Part shown: positions 26,436-37,319 of the stretch, one piece after another
Layout of the letters: each line of letters opens with the position of its first letter
Numbering within the stretch: position 1 is the first letter of the stretch
NCBI RefSeq assembly: GCF_024713945.1
Contig: NC_134684.1
Location: 725,001 to 789,000 of the forward strand
Source of the DNA: Dermatophagoides farinae
Taxonomy: Eukaryota; Arthropoda; Arachnida; Sarcoptiformes; Pyroglyphidae
Direction: 5' to 3'
DNA: 64,000 nt
The notes under the pieces: model-generated
What the model was told of the DNA's origin: nothing
Databases searched by the model: none
What the model saw: only the letters and a program-made list of their open reading frames with translations
Program-made: the position numbers and the translations under genes

Positions 26436-27021
26436 ATCATTTTCATTTTTTCTTCCTTTGTGTTGTGTTTCGTTTTTTCATTTTCTGCCTAACTGTCAAT
26501 CAATCATTATTCTCATTATTTTCATAAATTCATCACCGTCACCGAAAAAAAACCAATACAGAATTATTTTGAAGTAAAAGAAATAAAAAAAAAATTCTTC
26601 TTGTGCGTCTCTACCCCGGTAGAATATTTTTTTATCCCAATCCATATTACATCATTATTTGGTTCTTTAATTTCAAAATCATTACCATATTTTTTTCAAT
26701 GTAGATTACCGAAAAAAAAGGAATTTTCTTCCGAAAAAAGATGTTTATTTATACAACACGAACAAACACACACACACACATACACTGCTAAAAAACAGCT
26801 GAAAAAACTTTCTCATTGATATTCTTAAGATGAATTCATTTGTTTTTTTTATATATGTAACAATGTGAGCAAAAAAAAGAAGAAGAAAAAAAATTGAATA
26901 AATCAAAGAATTCGAATTATAAAATCGAATCATTCGACAATTGTTTCATTCATATATAAAATGTCACAAATATTTAAATTTTTTGTTTCGTGATTCAAAA
27001 AAAAATAAATTAAATTATTCA
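26436..27021. other. Spacer between CNOT7 and the charged-repeat gene
   Basis: AT-rich, with AATAAA at 26582-26587, about 147 nt after the CNOT7 stop, and a CA run at 26764-26780. No exon is seen. Confidence 0.5.
26582..26587 (+). terminator. Poly(A) signal AATAAA of CNOT7 gene
   Basis: Hexamer at a plausible distance (about 147 nt) from the CNOT7 stop codon, followed by a run of A. Chance occurrence is possible. Confidence 0.4.
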
Positions 27022-27970
27022 ATGTCTGATCGTCGAAATCATCGTCGAAATGAAAGAAGCGGTGGTGGTGGTGGTGGTGGTAAAAAATCGTCGAAAAAAA
27101 ATCGAAATAAACGTAAACCTAATGATAAGAGTAAAAAACAAGCCAAAGATCAATATGATTATTATGATGATTCGTCGGCAACCGGTGAAAATGAAGCGGA
27201 TAATTATTATTATGATAATAATGATGATGATGAAAATCATTTATTGTTGCCAACAATTAAAATTGCACCTGAGGATTATGAACATATATTTTCGAGGAAA
27301 AAACAACAACAGCAGCAACAACAGGCGGTTAATTCATCATTGCCTACGGCATTGATTGCACCATCTGATTATGATCATATTTATTGTAGAACTAATCGAA
27401 AGAAACAACAACAACAACAACAAGCATAATCCTCAATCTAAACAATTATCATCACCACCAGAGCAACCAGCATCACCAGATACACCACAATTATCGGATA
27501 AATCACCAACAATTCTAATAGCACCTACAGATTATGAACATATTTTTAATGCTGGTAAAACATATAAATCTGAAACACCAAAACGTCATCATTACAAACA
27601 ACAACAACAACAACAAACGATTAAACCGATTGGAAAGATGATGAATAGATATCATAAACACTCACCATTACCATTTAAAATGAAGAAAAAATGGCCAAAG
27701 ACATTCAAAAAATTTGGTAAAAAAACAAAATTTTCATTGAAAAGATCACCACTAACAAAACGACGACCAAAACAGAGAGAAGAATCATCATACGAAGACG
27801 ACGACGACGACGATGATGATGATGATGATGACGATGAAGAAGAAAAAGGTGCCACCGCCGCCGCCGACGACGACGACGATGACGACGATGATGATGACAT
27901 CGATACTGATGATGTCGATGACAGCAAGAAACAATCAAATAGATATTCAAGAAGAAATCGAAGATTTTAA
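27022..27970 (+). CDS. Charged repeat protein with three IAPxDYEHIF motifs, frame broken in the middle
   Basis: I do not recognise this gene. ATG 27022 opens a basic N-terminus (RGG-like glycine run, then Lys/Arg-rich), an acidic Tyr/Asp stretch and two copies of a motif: IAPEDYEHIF (residues 81-90) and IAPSDYDHIY (112-121), each followed by basic residues and a Gln run. This frame stops at 27427-27429 directly after a CAA repeat. A third copy, IAPTDYEHIF (27518-27547), lies one frame later and continues through a Lys-rich segment to a long Asp/Glu tail, ending at 27970. The matching motif and the CAA runs on both sides make one gene with a +1 break between about 27390 and 27427 the simplest reading. 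Alternatives are an assembly error in the CAA repeat or a decaying gene. AATAAA follows at 28007. Confidence 0.65.
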
Positions 27971-28006
27971 ATTGTGTGATGATGGTGTTATGAAATTTTT
28001 TAGATG

Positions 28007-28012
28007 AATAAA
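28007..28012 (+). terminator. Poly(A) signal AATAAA of the charged-repeat gene
   Basis: 37 nt past the stop codon. It lies about 10 nt from reverse-strand AATAAA hexamers (plus-strand TTTATT at 28022-28035) that could serve the convergent acyl-CoA dehydrogenase gene. Confidence 0.45.
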
Positions 28013-28193
28013 TCAAAATCGTTTATTTATTTATTTCATCATTAGTAGTAAATAACATATTATATGTCTTGTCGAAAATATTTAAAATAAATTAAAAATG
28101 TTACAATCAGCCATTTAATTGTCTCAGAATTCTAAAAAAAAATCATATTCCGAAATCAAATCATAATCACATGCACTCAGAATTTTTTTTTTG

Positions 28194-30268
28194 TTATGAA
28201 GATTCATATGAATGTAATGGGGATTGATGTAGAATACCTTCATTGTTTAAAACTTGAGTGGCAATATTTCTGATTGATTCATCATTTTTCAATATCACTG
28301 GTGATCGTAATGCTGTTAGATTTTGATTAACACGCATATTGGCCTAGAAAAAAAGTTTCAAATTAAATATATTAGTATATAAAGTTAATCACAACAAAAA
28401 AAAAACAAATTCACATACCTCTACGATGAATAATTTGCATAACTGTGATTCATATTCAGCTGATGAAACATTTTTATTCAATGATAATGTTACACGTGAT
28501 AGTAACACTAACATTGTATAGATATCGATAACAGAATTGGCCAATCGTAATAATAACATTTGTTCCATAACAATTTGTTTGTTATATTTGATAAGTAAAT
28601 GTTCAACAGCTGAAGTGAAAAGCATAATATTTTTCGACAATATTTGTGCTTCCGCTTGTAATGATGGATGAATATTTTCGGTTATATTTGGTGCATCCAT
28701 ACCAGCAGTACGTTTTAGTCGTTTTGATGCTTCCATAAAAATCAGACCTAAATTGGCCATTGGATTTTTCATTGCTTTTTGGATTTCACGTAAATGGCCA
28801 CCGGCATATTGAAGACCAGTTAATGCAATAAATAATCGAAGAATTTCATTGGCACCTTCAAATATTCGGAATATTCGAGTATCACGAAGCATTTTTTCGA
28901 TTCCAGTATCTTTAATATAACCCATACCGCCAAAAATCTGCAATGCTTCATCACAAACCCACCATGCTGAATCAGAAGCAACAATTTTACCAACAGCAGC
29001 TTCCAATTGAAAATCAGTCATTCCTTTGTCAATGACGCCACTAGAATTGGAAAGAAAAAAAAATCCATTAATAAACAAGCAAATTTTTGGATAAAAAAAT
29101 ACCTGATCATGTAAGCGTGTGATTGTGTTACAAAATGTGCCAAAGTCATTCGACCAATTTTCTCCTGAATAGCCGTAAAACTTGCTAGTTTATTACCAAA
29201 TTGTGTACGAGTATTAGCGTATGTGCTTGCCATTTCGATTGCTTTTTGCATAGTACCGGATAATGCACAAATCATACCATAACGTCCATTATTTAAAATT
29301 TTCATTGCAACTTTAAATCCTTCACCAACTTCTCCAATAACATTTTCTTTTGGAATTTTAACATTGTCGAACCAAATCTCCGTTGTATTTGAAAATTTGA
29401 TACCCATTTTTTTCATATTTGGTCCACTAGTCAGACCTGGACCTCTTGGTACCCAAAATGCAGTCACTTTATCTTTGACTTCGCCTTTTTCATTCTTGAT
29501 TTGGGTCTTGGCAAATACGGTGAAAAAATCAGCAAATCCACCATTACTAATGTAAAGTTTCGATCCATTGAGGATATAATGTTGACCATCTTCACTTAAA
29601 ACGGCACGACTTTTTATTGAAACAGCATCCGAACCAGCTGACGGTTCAGTCAATGCAAATGCAGCAAATTTATTACCAGCAGCCAGATCAGGAAGATATT
29701 TTTCTTTTTGTTCAGGTGATCCAAACAGCACGATACCTTTATAGCCGATACTTTGATGGGCACCCTGTACGATACCGATGCCTAAATCATATCTGCCAGC
29801 CATTTCACCCATTCGAGCATATTGTGTATTATTACATCCCATACCGCCATATTCAACTGGAACTTGAATACCGAATACACCCATAGTTCTCATCATTTCC
29901 ATAACATCCTCAGGCACCGTTTCGGTGTCTTCTTGTTTAACAATTTCATCCCATTTATCTTCCCACATTTTGGATACCGGATCAATAACCATATCGAGAA
30001 ATCCAATTTCTTCATCATTCAATACTTGTGGATAAGGTAGGAAAAATTCAGTATTGGCACGACCAGCAAATAGATTCTGTACGAATGAATTGGATTCAGG
30101 AACTTTAATTTTATCCAATTTATCCAGATCAACTTTGGCTTCCAATTTTTCCGTTGTTTTTGGTTGTGCACGCGATGATGATGTTGATATTCTGACGACC
30201 AAATTTCGAATCAATTGAATATTATCCGAACGTGGTGAATATAACTTTGCAGCAATAGATCGAAACAT
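28194..30268 (-). CDS. ACADVL: Very-long-chain acyl-CoA dehydrogenase, mitochondrial
   Basis: FAD enzyme for the first step of mitochondrial long-chain fatty-acid beta-oxidation. Three exons, 30268-29103, 29040-28419 and 28343-28194, join in phase and give 645 residues, close to the usual length of about 650. The start (MFRSIAAKLYSPRSDN..., Arg/Ser-rich) looks like a mitochondrial presequence. The acyl-CoA dehydrogenase core follows (FALTEPSAGSDA, TRTQFG). The catalytic base is E450 in FRIFEGANEILRLF. The C-terminal extension typical of VLCAD and ACAD9 is present (KNPMANLGLIFMEASKRLKR), and the last exon ends in SPLHSYESS. The short last exon is easy to miss because it is only 50 codons. It is convergent with the charged-repeat gene and divergent from SF3B5. 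ACAD9 is the alternative, but the match to VLCAD around the catalytic Glu and C-terminus is better. Confidence 0.94.
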
Positions 30269-30846
30269 TTTTATTCAGTTTAGCACGATGGTTCAATAAA
30301 AAAAACAATTGGAGTTCTGTGGTTTTTTCTTTGTTCTCTGAATTGGAAAACACTTAAATCACACAATTTCACTTTTAATTGGATTTTAAGAAAAAAAGAA
30401 CAGATTCAACGTATACAAGGACTTTAATCTTAGTCGGGTACATATGAAACAACAAGTTATGTTGATTAAATAAAAACCAAACAAATAAACAAGCCGATCA
30501 ATTATTATATACCACTACCACAAACTTGAGTATCGTGTTAACACGGTTTAAATATATGTTCAGATTTGAAATTTCGCAATGTTTGTGAATGGATCCTTGA
30601 TGTGGTCTAGCAAAATAAAATTAACAATTAATTACCGTGTATCCACGGTAAGGATTGTTCAAATATTGGTTAAGTGGTTCATTGTTTTGTTTTCGGGTTC
30701 ACATGCTGATCTCATTTGATTTGTTATCGATAAATCTGGTTTTTGAATGTTTTTCTAAATCAGATAATTTTTTTTCAATCATCCATTAATCAATCAACCA
30801 AATCCATCGATAAAAAACGACTACTTTGATATCGATTAATTGAAAC
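30269..30846. promoter_or_regulatory. Divergent promoter region, ACADVL / SF3B5
   Basis: The 578 bp between two divergent start codons should hold both promoters. It contains a perfect 12-bp palindrome CGTGTTAACACG (30534-30545) and an inverted repeat TACCGTG-TATC-CACGGTA (30633-30650). The two share a CCGTG/CACGG half. No TATA box is assigned. Confidence 0.55.
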
Positions 30847-31104
30847 ATGACTGATCGTTATAATATTCATTCACAATTAGAACATTTACAATCCAAATAT
30901 ATTGGCACTGGACATGCTGATACAAGCAAATTTGAATGGATGGTCAATCAACATCGTGATACTTATGCATCATATTTAGGACATCCAGATATGTTGTCAT
31001 TTTTTTCTATAGCCGAAAATGAATCAATTGGCCGTATTAAATTCAATATGATGGAAAAAATGTTACAACCATGTGGTATTAATCCAGAGAAACCAGACGA
31101 TTGA
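30847..31104 (+). CDS. SF3B5: Splicing factor 3B subunit 5
   Basis: Small subunit of the SF3b complex in the U2 snRNP, which recognises the intron branch site. It is a single intronless exon of 85 residues; human SF3B5 is 86. The start MTDRYNIHSQLEHLQSKY and the segments GTGHAD, NQHRDTYASYLGH, IAENES and MEKMLQPCG are nearly identical to the human protein, so the identification is firm. It lies 578 bp from the divergent ACADVL start. AATAAA follows at 31122. Confidence 0.98.
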   Translation: MTDRYNIHSQLEHLQSKYIGTGHADTSKFEWMVNQHRDTYASYLGHPDMLSFFSIAENESIGRIKFNMMEKMLQPCGINPEKPDD

Positions 31105-31612
31105 TGGATTCACTACAAAATAATAAATTGATTATCATTTTAAAAAATTCATTTTCTTGTAAACTGCAATTTTCATTTTCATTAAATGTTAATTCAAAAT
31201 TTCTCTTTTAAAATTAATAAATAATAATACATTATCATTCATAATTATTGATTATTAGCAGTGTGCCATGAGCAGGTAAGCGTTTGACGTATTTTCTTTT
31301 TGTATAAAATAAAAACAAAAGGTAAGATGTTTATAATCAAAACAAAAAAAAAAATTTCAATGACATTTCTTATGAATCAAAATTCAATTCAAATCAATGT
31401 TGTGGTAGTTCAGTCTTTTTTTGTTGTTGTTGTTGTCATCGATTGATAAATGAATGAATGCTGATGATGAATGATGATGATCAAGGTTTTGTATAAAAAA
31501 AAAAATCTTTTCTTCTGGTTTTTCTTCCTGAATTACAATTCAAATATAGCAATGCAATAGGATTAAATGGATGGCATTTTCATTTTTCGAATGATATCGA
31601 TAGGATATAGTA
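31105..31612. other. Spacer between SF3B5 and the short-chain dehydrogenase
   Basis: Holds the SF3B5 poly(A) signal (31122-31127) and simple repeats (TTG near 31420, ATG near 31460). No exon is seen. Confidence 0.5.
31122..31127 (+). terminator. Poly(A) signal AATAAA of SF3B5
   Basis: 18 nt past the stop codon, which would give a very short 3' UTR. Further AATAAA copies at about 31215-31225 are alternatives. Confidence 0.4.
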
Positions 31613-32698
31613 ATGAGAAAAGAAATTATGTTTGTCATTAACAATAAATTTCGTTCCATTGTTCTGATGGTTATACTATTGTCATCATTGTTTGATGCTG
31701 CACGTACTGGAACAAAATCTTCACGACAGCAAAAACGTGCTCCACAATCCGATGGGCAACGAATTTCACAGATTCGTATGAATGGTACCACCACGGATTC
31801 TGATTATGATTTTACCGGTAAAGTTGTACTTATAACTGGTTCATCCGGTGGTCTTGGCGCTCATATAGCACGCGAATTTTGTAAACGTGGATCAAATGTC
31901 GTAATAAATGGACGTCGACAATCAAGTTTACAGTCAATGTTACAGGAATGTCAAATGTTATCACCAAATCAAGCGGAAATGTTAGCTTATATAGCTGATG
32001 TTACCGTAAAAGAACAACTTAAATCAATGGTAGATGCAACAATTGATAAATTTGGTAAAATTGACATACTCGTCAATAATGCTGGTGGTGGAGCATTTGG
32101 TTCGATTTTTGATGAAGATTTGGACGATAAAGTACATCGAATGATGGATTTGAATTTACATTCTGTAGTGAGATTGACACAATATGCTGCACCACATTTA
32201 GAACGAACCAAAGGTAACATTGTTACTATATCGTCGATTTTGGGCCAACAACCGGTAATCGAAAATGATGAAAATGAAAAACTAGAAAATGATTTTTTTT
32301 CTTCCGTTTAGAATCAACATTTTATGCCATATTGTGTGGCCAAAGCAGCTGTTGATATGTTCTGCAAATCCATTGCTATCGAATTAGGACCTAAAGGTGT
32401 ACGAGTTAATTATGTTAGGTAAAGAATTCAAGTTTCATTTATACTGTAACTGTGTGTGATTGACCAATTTCATTCGGTAAAATATAGCCCAACAGCGATG
32501 CGAACAAATTTCCAACAAGCAAGCGGTGCTGGTGAAGTCCTGAAAGGTGTATTATCACATTTGGAACAGACAATTCCAATGCGACGAATTGGCCAAATTG
32601 AAGATGTTGGTAACGCTGTCCTGTTTTTAGCATCGGATAAAAGTTCATTCATTACCGGTGCAAATATTGTTATCGATGGTGGTAATAGTTTAATTTAA
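31613..32698 (+). CDS. Short-chain dehydrogenase/reductase (classical SDR)
   Basis: NAD(P)-dependent oxidoreductase of unknown substrate. Exons 31613-32254, 32312-32418 and 32488-32698 join in phase to give 319 residues. The Rossmann motif TGSSGGLG begins at residue 75. NNAG is at 155-158. The catalytic triad is S208, Y221 and K225 (YCVAK), and VNYVSPTAMRT follows. Residues 1-60 precede the domain. They begin with a hydrophobic segment ([13 protein letters not shown], about 15-27) that could be a signal peptide or anchor. A second ATG (residue 56, just before the domain) would give a soluble form. The gene lies between ACADVL/SF3B5 and HADHB on the same strand as HADHB. Confidence 0.92.
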
Positions 32699-33049
32699 TG
32701 TGTTTCAATTCAAATGAAAACATTTGTCGAATGAAAATAAATAAATAAAAATAAAACTGAAAACAAAAATTTTGTCTACGCGGTAAAAAAAAAATATTCG
32801 AAAAATTAAAACAAAAAACAAAATCATTTTAGACACGTCAGTTATGAACGTGAATCATATGTACCTCACATAAATATTGATGATGATGATGATTATAATA
32901 AAATTGTGTGTAAAAAAAGTGCATTGGGTACAATTGTTCTGGCTGCTAAAATCGACTTTGTTTTGATTGATTTCTTCATTTTTATTTCAAAATTCTAACA
33001 ACTAACCAACTGACTAACTAACTAAGAAAAGAAAAACGACACAAAAAAA
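32699..33049. other. Spacer between SDR and HADHB
   Basis: 350 bp, AT-rich. AATAAATAAATAAAA (32737-32752) supplies several poly(A) hexamers for the SDR gene. CTAACTAACTAA-type repeats precede the HADHB start. No exon is seen. Confidence 0.5.
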
Positions 33050-34867
33050 ATGTTTTCATTAAAACGAATCAATAAATCTACAACATGGCAATTGTCTCAA
33101 CAATTGTTAAATCGAACCGCAGCTACGGCTACGGCTACAGCACCGGCTAAAACTGGATCTTCTGGATATAAATTTGATAATTCAAAATATGGTAAAAATA
33201 TCGTATTGATTGAAGGTGTTCGTACACCATTCACACAGAGTCAAACCGATTATGATAATTTAATGTCCTATGAACTACAACGATATGCGCTATCGTAAGT
33301 ATTGGAAATTTTAATTCCTCATGAAAAACTTATTTCATTTGACCAAAAACAAAAAAAAAAAAACAGATCGTTGATGAGTCGTGTTGATATCCCAAAAGAT
33401 AAAATCGATTATGTTGTATGTGGCACGGTCATCCAGGAAGCGAAAACACCAAATATTGCACGTGAAGCATTATTGGCTGCCGGCATGCCTGAAAATATTC
33501 CAGGAAATACTGTATCACAAGCTTGTGTATCGGCAAATCAGGCAATCACCTCAGGTATTGGTTACATTAATTCCGGTACATATAATGTTGTTATTGCCGG
33601 TGGTGTGGAAACCATGTCCGATGTACCGATTCGTCATTCTCGTTCAATGCGTAAAATGTTATTGAATTTGAATAAAGCAAAAACCACACAACAACGCTTG
33701 AAGATTTTGTCTGGTTTTAAATTAAATTATTTAGCTCCTGAAGTAAGTATTTATAGTAATTAGTTTGGGCTCTATTCTAATCTATTTGTAACCCATGAAA
33801 CAAGTTACCAGCTGTAGCTGAATTTTTCTCTGGTGAAGTAATGGGTCATTCCAGTGATCGTTTGGCTGCTGCATTCAAAGTTTCACGACAAGAACAAGAT
33901 GAATTTGCTTTACGATCACATTCATCGGCTGACAAAGCCTACAAAGAAGGTCTGTTGAGCGATATTGAACCAATCGTTGTACCACAAAAAGGTCTTGTAC
34001 GAAAAGACAATGGTGTTCGTGTCTCGTCGTTGGAAAAGATGGCAAAATTAAAACCAGCATTCGTCAAACCATATGGAACAGTGACAGCTGCCAATTCAAG
34101 TTATCTTACCGATGGAGCTACCGCTTGTCTATTGATGACCGAAGAAAAAGCTAAAGAATTGGGACTGAAACCAAAAGCATATCTTCGTCAACATCTATAC
34201 TGTTCTGTCGATCCAAAAGATCAACTTCTTTTAGCTCCAGCCTATGTCATTACACGATTATTGGATCGAGTTGGTTTAACTGCAAAAGATATCGATGTTT
34301 GGGAATTACATGAAGCTTTTGCCGGACAAGTTTTGGCCAATATGAAAGGCATTGGATTCAGAATTTTTTGCCAAAAATTATATTGGTCGTAGTTCACCGA
34401 TAGGAGCACCCGATATAAACAAATTGAACAATTGGGGTGGTTCTCTTTCAATTGGTCATCCATTCGGTGCAACCGGTGTTCGTTTGGTTACGACAGCCGC
34501 TAATCGTTTACATAAAGAAGGTGGACGTTTAGCTTTTGTCGCTGCATGTGCTGCCGGTGGTATCGTAAGTATTCATTATTTGGATTTTTTTTCGATCCAT
34601 TTATCGGCGTCCATTGATTTTTTGGAACGAATGAACGAAATACAAAATTCAACATTTTTCGTTTCGTTTTTTTTTTTGATGACGCCCAAATCAATTTGAA
34701 TTACGAATTCAAATTACAGAGATATGCAAGGACAGACATTGATTCACAAAGTTTCTTTTTTTTCCATTTTATGAATATGTTTCTGTAGTATGTATCTCTA
34801 ACAATTTTCATTATCATTTTTTTTTCACTTACAGGGCCATGGAATGATTGTGGAACGTTATCCATGA
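33050..34867 (+). CDS. HADHB: Mitochondrial trifunctional protein beta subunit (3-ketoacyl-CoA thiolase), with one-base frame break
   Basis: Thiolase that performs the last step of long-chain beta-oxidation in the mitochondrial trifunctional protein. Exons are 33050-33294, 33367-33742, 33805-34564 and 34835-34867. With one extra base removed they encode about 470 residues, against 474 in human. The N-terminus ([20 protein letters not shown]) looks like a mitochondrial presequence. Catalytic C135 lies in [26 protein letters not shown] and CAAGG supply the other active-site motifs. The end is [10 protein letters not shown]. Near 34352-34354 the sequence reads ATTGGATTC where the conserved frame needs one base fewer. 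Read literally the protein ends early at 34392. Intron 2 uses an unusual CAAG acceptor (33804). Confidence 0.94.
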
Positions 34868-35041
34868 TAGATCCAAAAAAAATTGGAACCCATACGATGG
34901 CGCCATCTATTGTCTGTAAAAAAATTACAATTTTATGAAATTTTTTTTTTTAAATTTAAATCTCTACTGATGATGATGATGATGAAATGAAAAAAAAATG
35001 TGAACGGTAGAAACACGAGAAAAAAAAATTTTTAATTTATC

Positions 35042-35047
35042 AATAAA
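35042..35047 (+). terminator. Poly(A) signal AATAAA of HADHB
   Basis: 175 nt after the HADHB stop codon. The distance is plausible, but the hexamer is frequent here by chance. Confidence 0.4.
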
Positions 35048-37264
35048 CAAAACGTAATATATTTAAAAACTTTTTAAAAATTGAATTTTGAAAAAAAAAG
35101 ATTTGCTTGTGACATTTGCAAACAAAACAAAACAAAAAATTGACAACCGAATGGACCAAAAAAAAAAAAAAAAAAATTATTAATCAGATATCCATGTGTG
35201 TGTGTGTGTGTGAATAAATGATAATAATCGATAAATCTGTTGTTGACATATTTTTTATGGACAACCAAAATGAACAACAATTTTTCGATGGCCGTGGTGA
35301 TGATGAATGTGTGTGTGTGTGTGTGTGTGTGTTTACATCGATCGATTTCTTTTTTTGGTCCTGTAATAATGTACGAGAATAAAAAAAAAATATTTACCAT
35401 GGAAACAAAATGGACATCATTCATTCATTCATCTAAACATTCTTATACGGTCATTTGTTTTGGTTCTCGTTTTTTTGTTTTGTTTTCTATATTCAATGAT
35501 CATGATCAAATCGAAATGAATAAATTCTTGATGGTCAAAATTCTTTCTTTCTTTTTTTTTTTTTTTAGTCATAATCATTGACATGTATGACATGAAGATT
35601 TTTCATTTCTTAATTTTTTATTTCTGTGGCTGTTGTAACAGCATGATGCATATATTCTATTCTATTTTGTTTGTTTTGGTGCTGCATCCGTTAAAAAAAA
35701 TGACGAAAAAAAAACCAGGAAAAAGTCATTTCAAAAGTAATTTTCGCATTCATTCATTCATTCATTGCAACATTCTACAAATTCAATGTTCAACACACAA
35801 AAACAGAACTTTAAATTCCAAATTTTTTATTTTCATTTCTCTTTCGTCTCTTCAGTATGGCAACAAAACAAAAAAAAACTTTGCATATACGCAGTGAATA
35901 TTTAAAATTGTTTACTGTCAAACATAAACTATTTCGACATCATATTGGAAACAAAAACGTCACAAACGCTTATGATGGTAACATTTTTTTTTTATTATTA
36001 TTATTCTTGAGTAAAAAAAAGCGAGAAAGAATATTCTCAACATCGAATAAATTGCATCACTATATGGTGCCATTATTATCTTCATTTTTTGTTCTCCGGT
36101 ACAATTTTTTTTTTTTTTTGGTTTATTAATTGCCGTTTTTTTCCTGTCCAGATTCTTGTTATTATTCAGAAATAATAATAATAAAAGAATCACAGGGGAA
36201 AAAATTCTGAATATTTGATCGAACATTAATCGAAATTTTGTCATTTTTTATTCATTCTATAGAATGGCCAAAACAACAAATTATTGTCGATACTAATGTA
36301 TTCTATAGACATCCAATAATCAATGAATGAATGAATGAATAATTCACATGTATTTACCATTCACATATGAAGAAAAACACATTCCGAATTGAATTGATCA
36401 GTGAATGAATGAATTAACGTTATTTGAATTTTTGAAAACATAAATGGACCGGATATTATTATTATTATTGTTGTTGAGAAACAGAATCAGAATCGGAATC
36501 GGAATTCTTTTCATTCATTCATTCATTTTATTCAAAAAAAAAATGATGTTGATTTTCAAAACAAGAAAATCTTAATTAAACAAAATAACAACAACAACAA
36601 TGACGACGACGACGACAACATTTGTGTGTTGTTTTTGTTTTTGAAACAATGAAATTTGAACAATGAATTCAAATTAGCTAGTTATACAGGTTTTTTTTTC
36701 TTTCTTAGAAAAAAAAATCAAAAAGAAAAACGTAGTCAATTTACAAATTCTGTGAATAATATACACACACACGGACAACAACAAAACAACTATAATTTAA
36801 GAATAATTAATAGTAGTGTGTGGGTGGTGATGATATACCTTGTAATGTATAGTGAGAAACGACATTTGAAAAAAATGAACAAAATCATTGTCATTGCAAA
36901 AAAAAAGACAAAAAATTGTCGCTCTTTTTCATTGTCAAAAGCTAAAAGCAGCAAAAGAAAGGGTTGCTCATTTTCATTTTCATTTTCATTATTTCAATGT
37001 TTTCATAATGACATGATTTTTTTTCTTCTCTTTCTTTGATTTTTGTCATCATCATCATCATCATCATTACCATTGTGTGTCTCATTGTCACGATGATTTC
37101 GGGCTTCAAATTTTTGTTTTCTTATTCTCGAAAATTAATTCAATTAGTGTGTGTGTGTATTGTGTGTATATTGTGTGTTTGTTCAATTTTGTTTCTTTTC
37201 CTTTCGAATAAGAAAAAAAAATGAATGGCTGTTGAAAAAGTTGTTTTCAAAGTTTTTCTTCTTT

Positions 37265-37303
<39 letters not shown>

Positions 37304-37319
37304 CGACACACACACACAC
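37265..37319 (+). repeat. TTG run followed by CA run
   Basis: Thirteen TTG units (37265-37303) followed by a CA run (about 37305-37319). Simple-sequence repeat typical of this window's intergenic or intronic DNA. Confidence 0.9.

Noticed and set aside
26051-26446. 131-codon minus-strand ORF opposite the CNOT7 tail
   Set aside because: Antisense shadow of a Ser/Thr/Asn-rich coding stretch. No start context or independent signal.
27652-27927. Poly-Ser minus-strand ORF
   Set aside because: Complement of the GAC/GAT repeat encoding the Asp-rich tail of the plus-strand gene.
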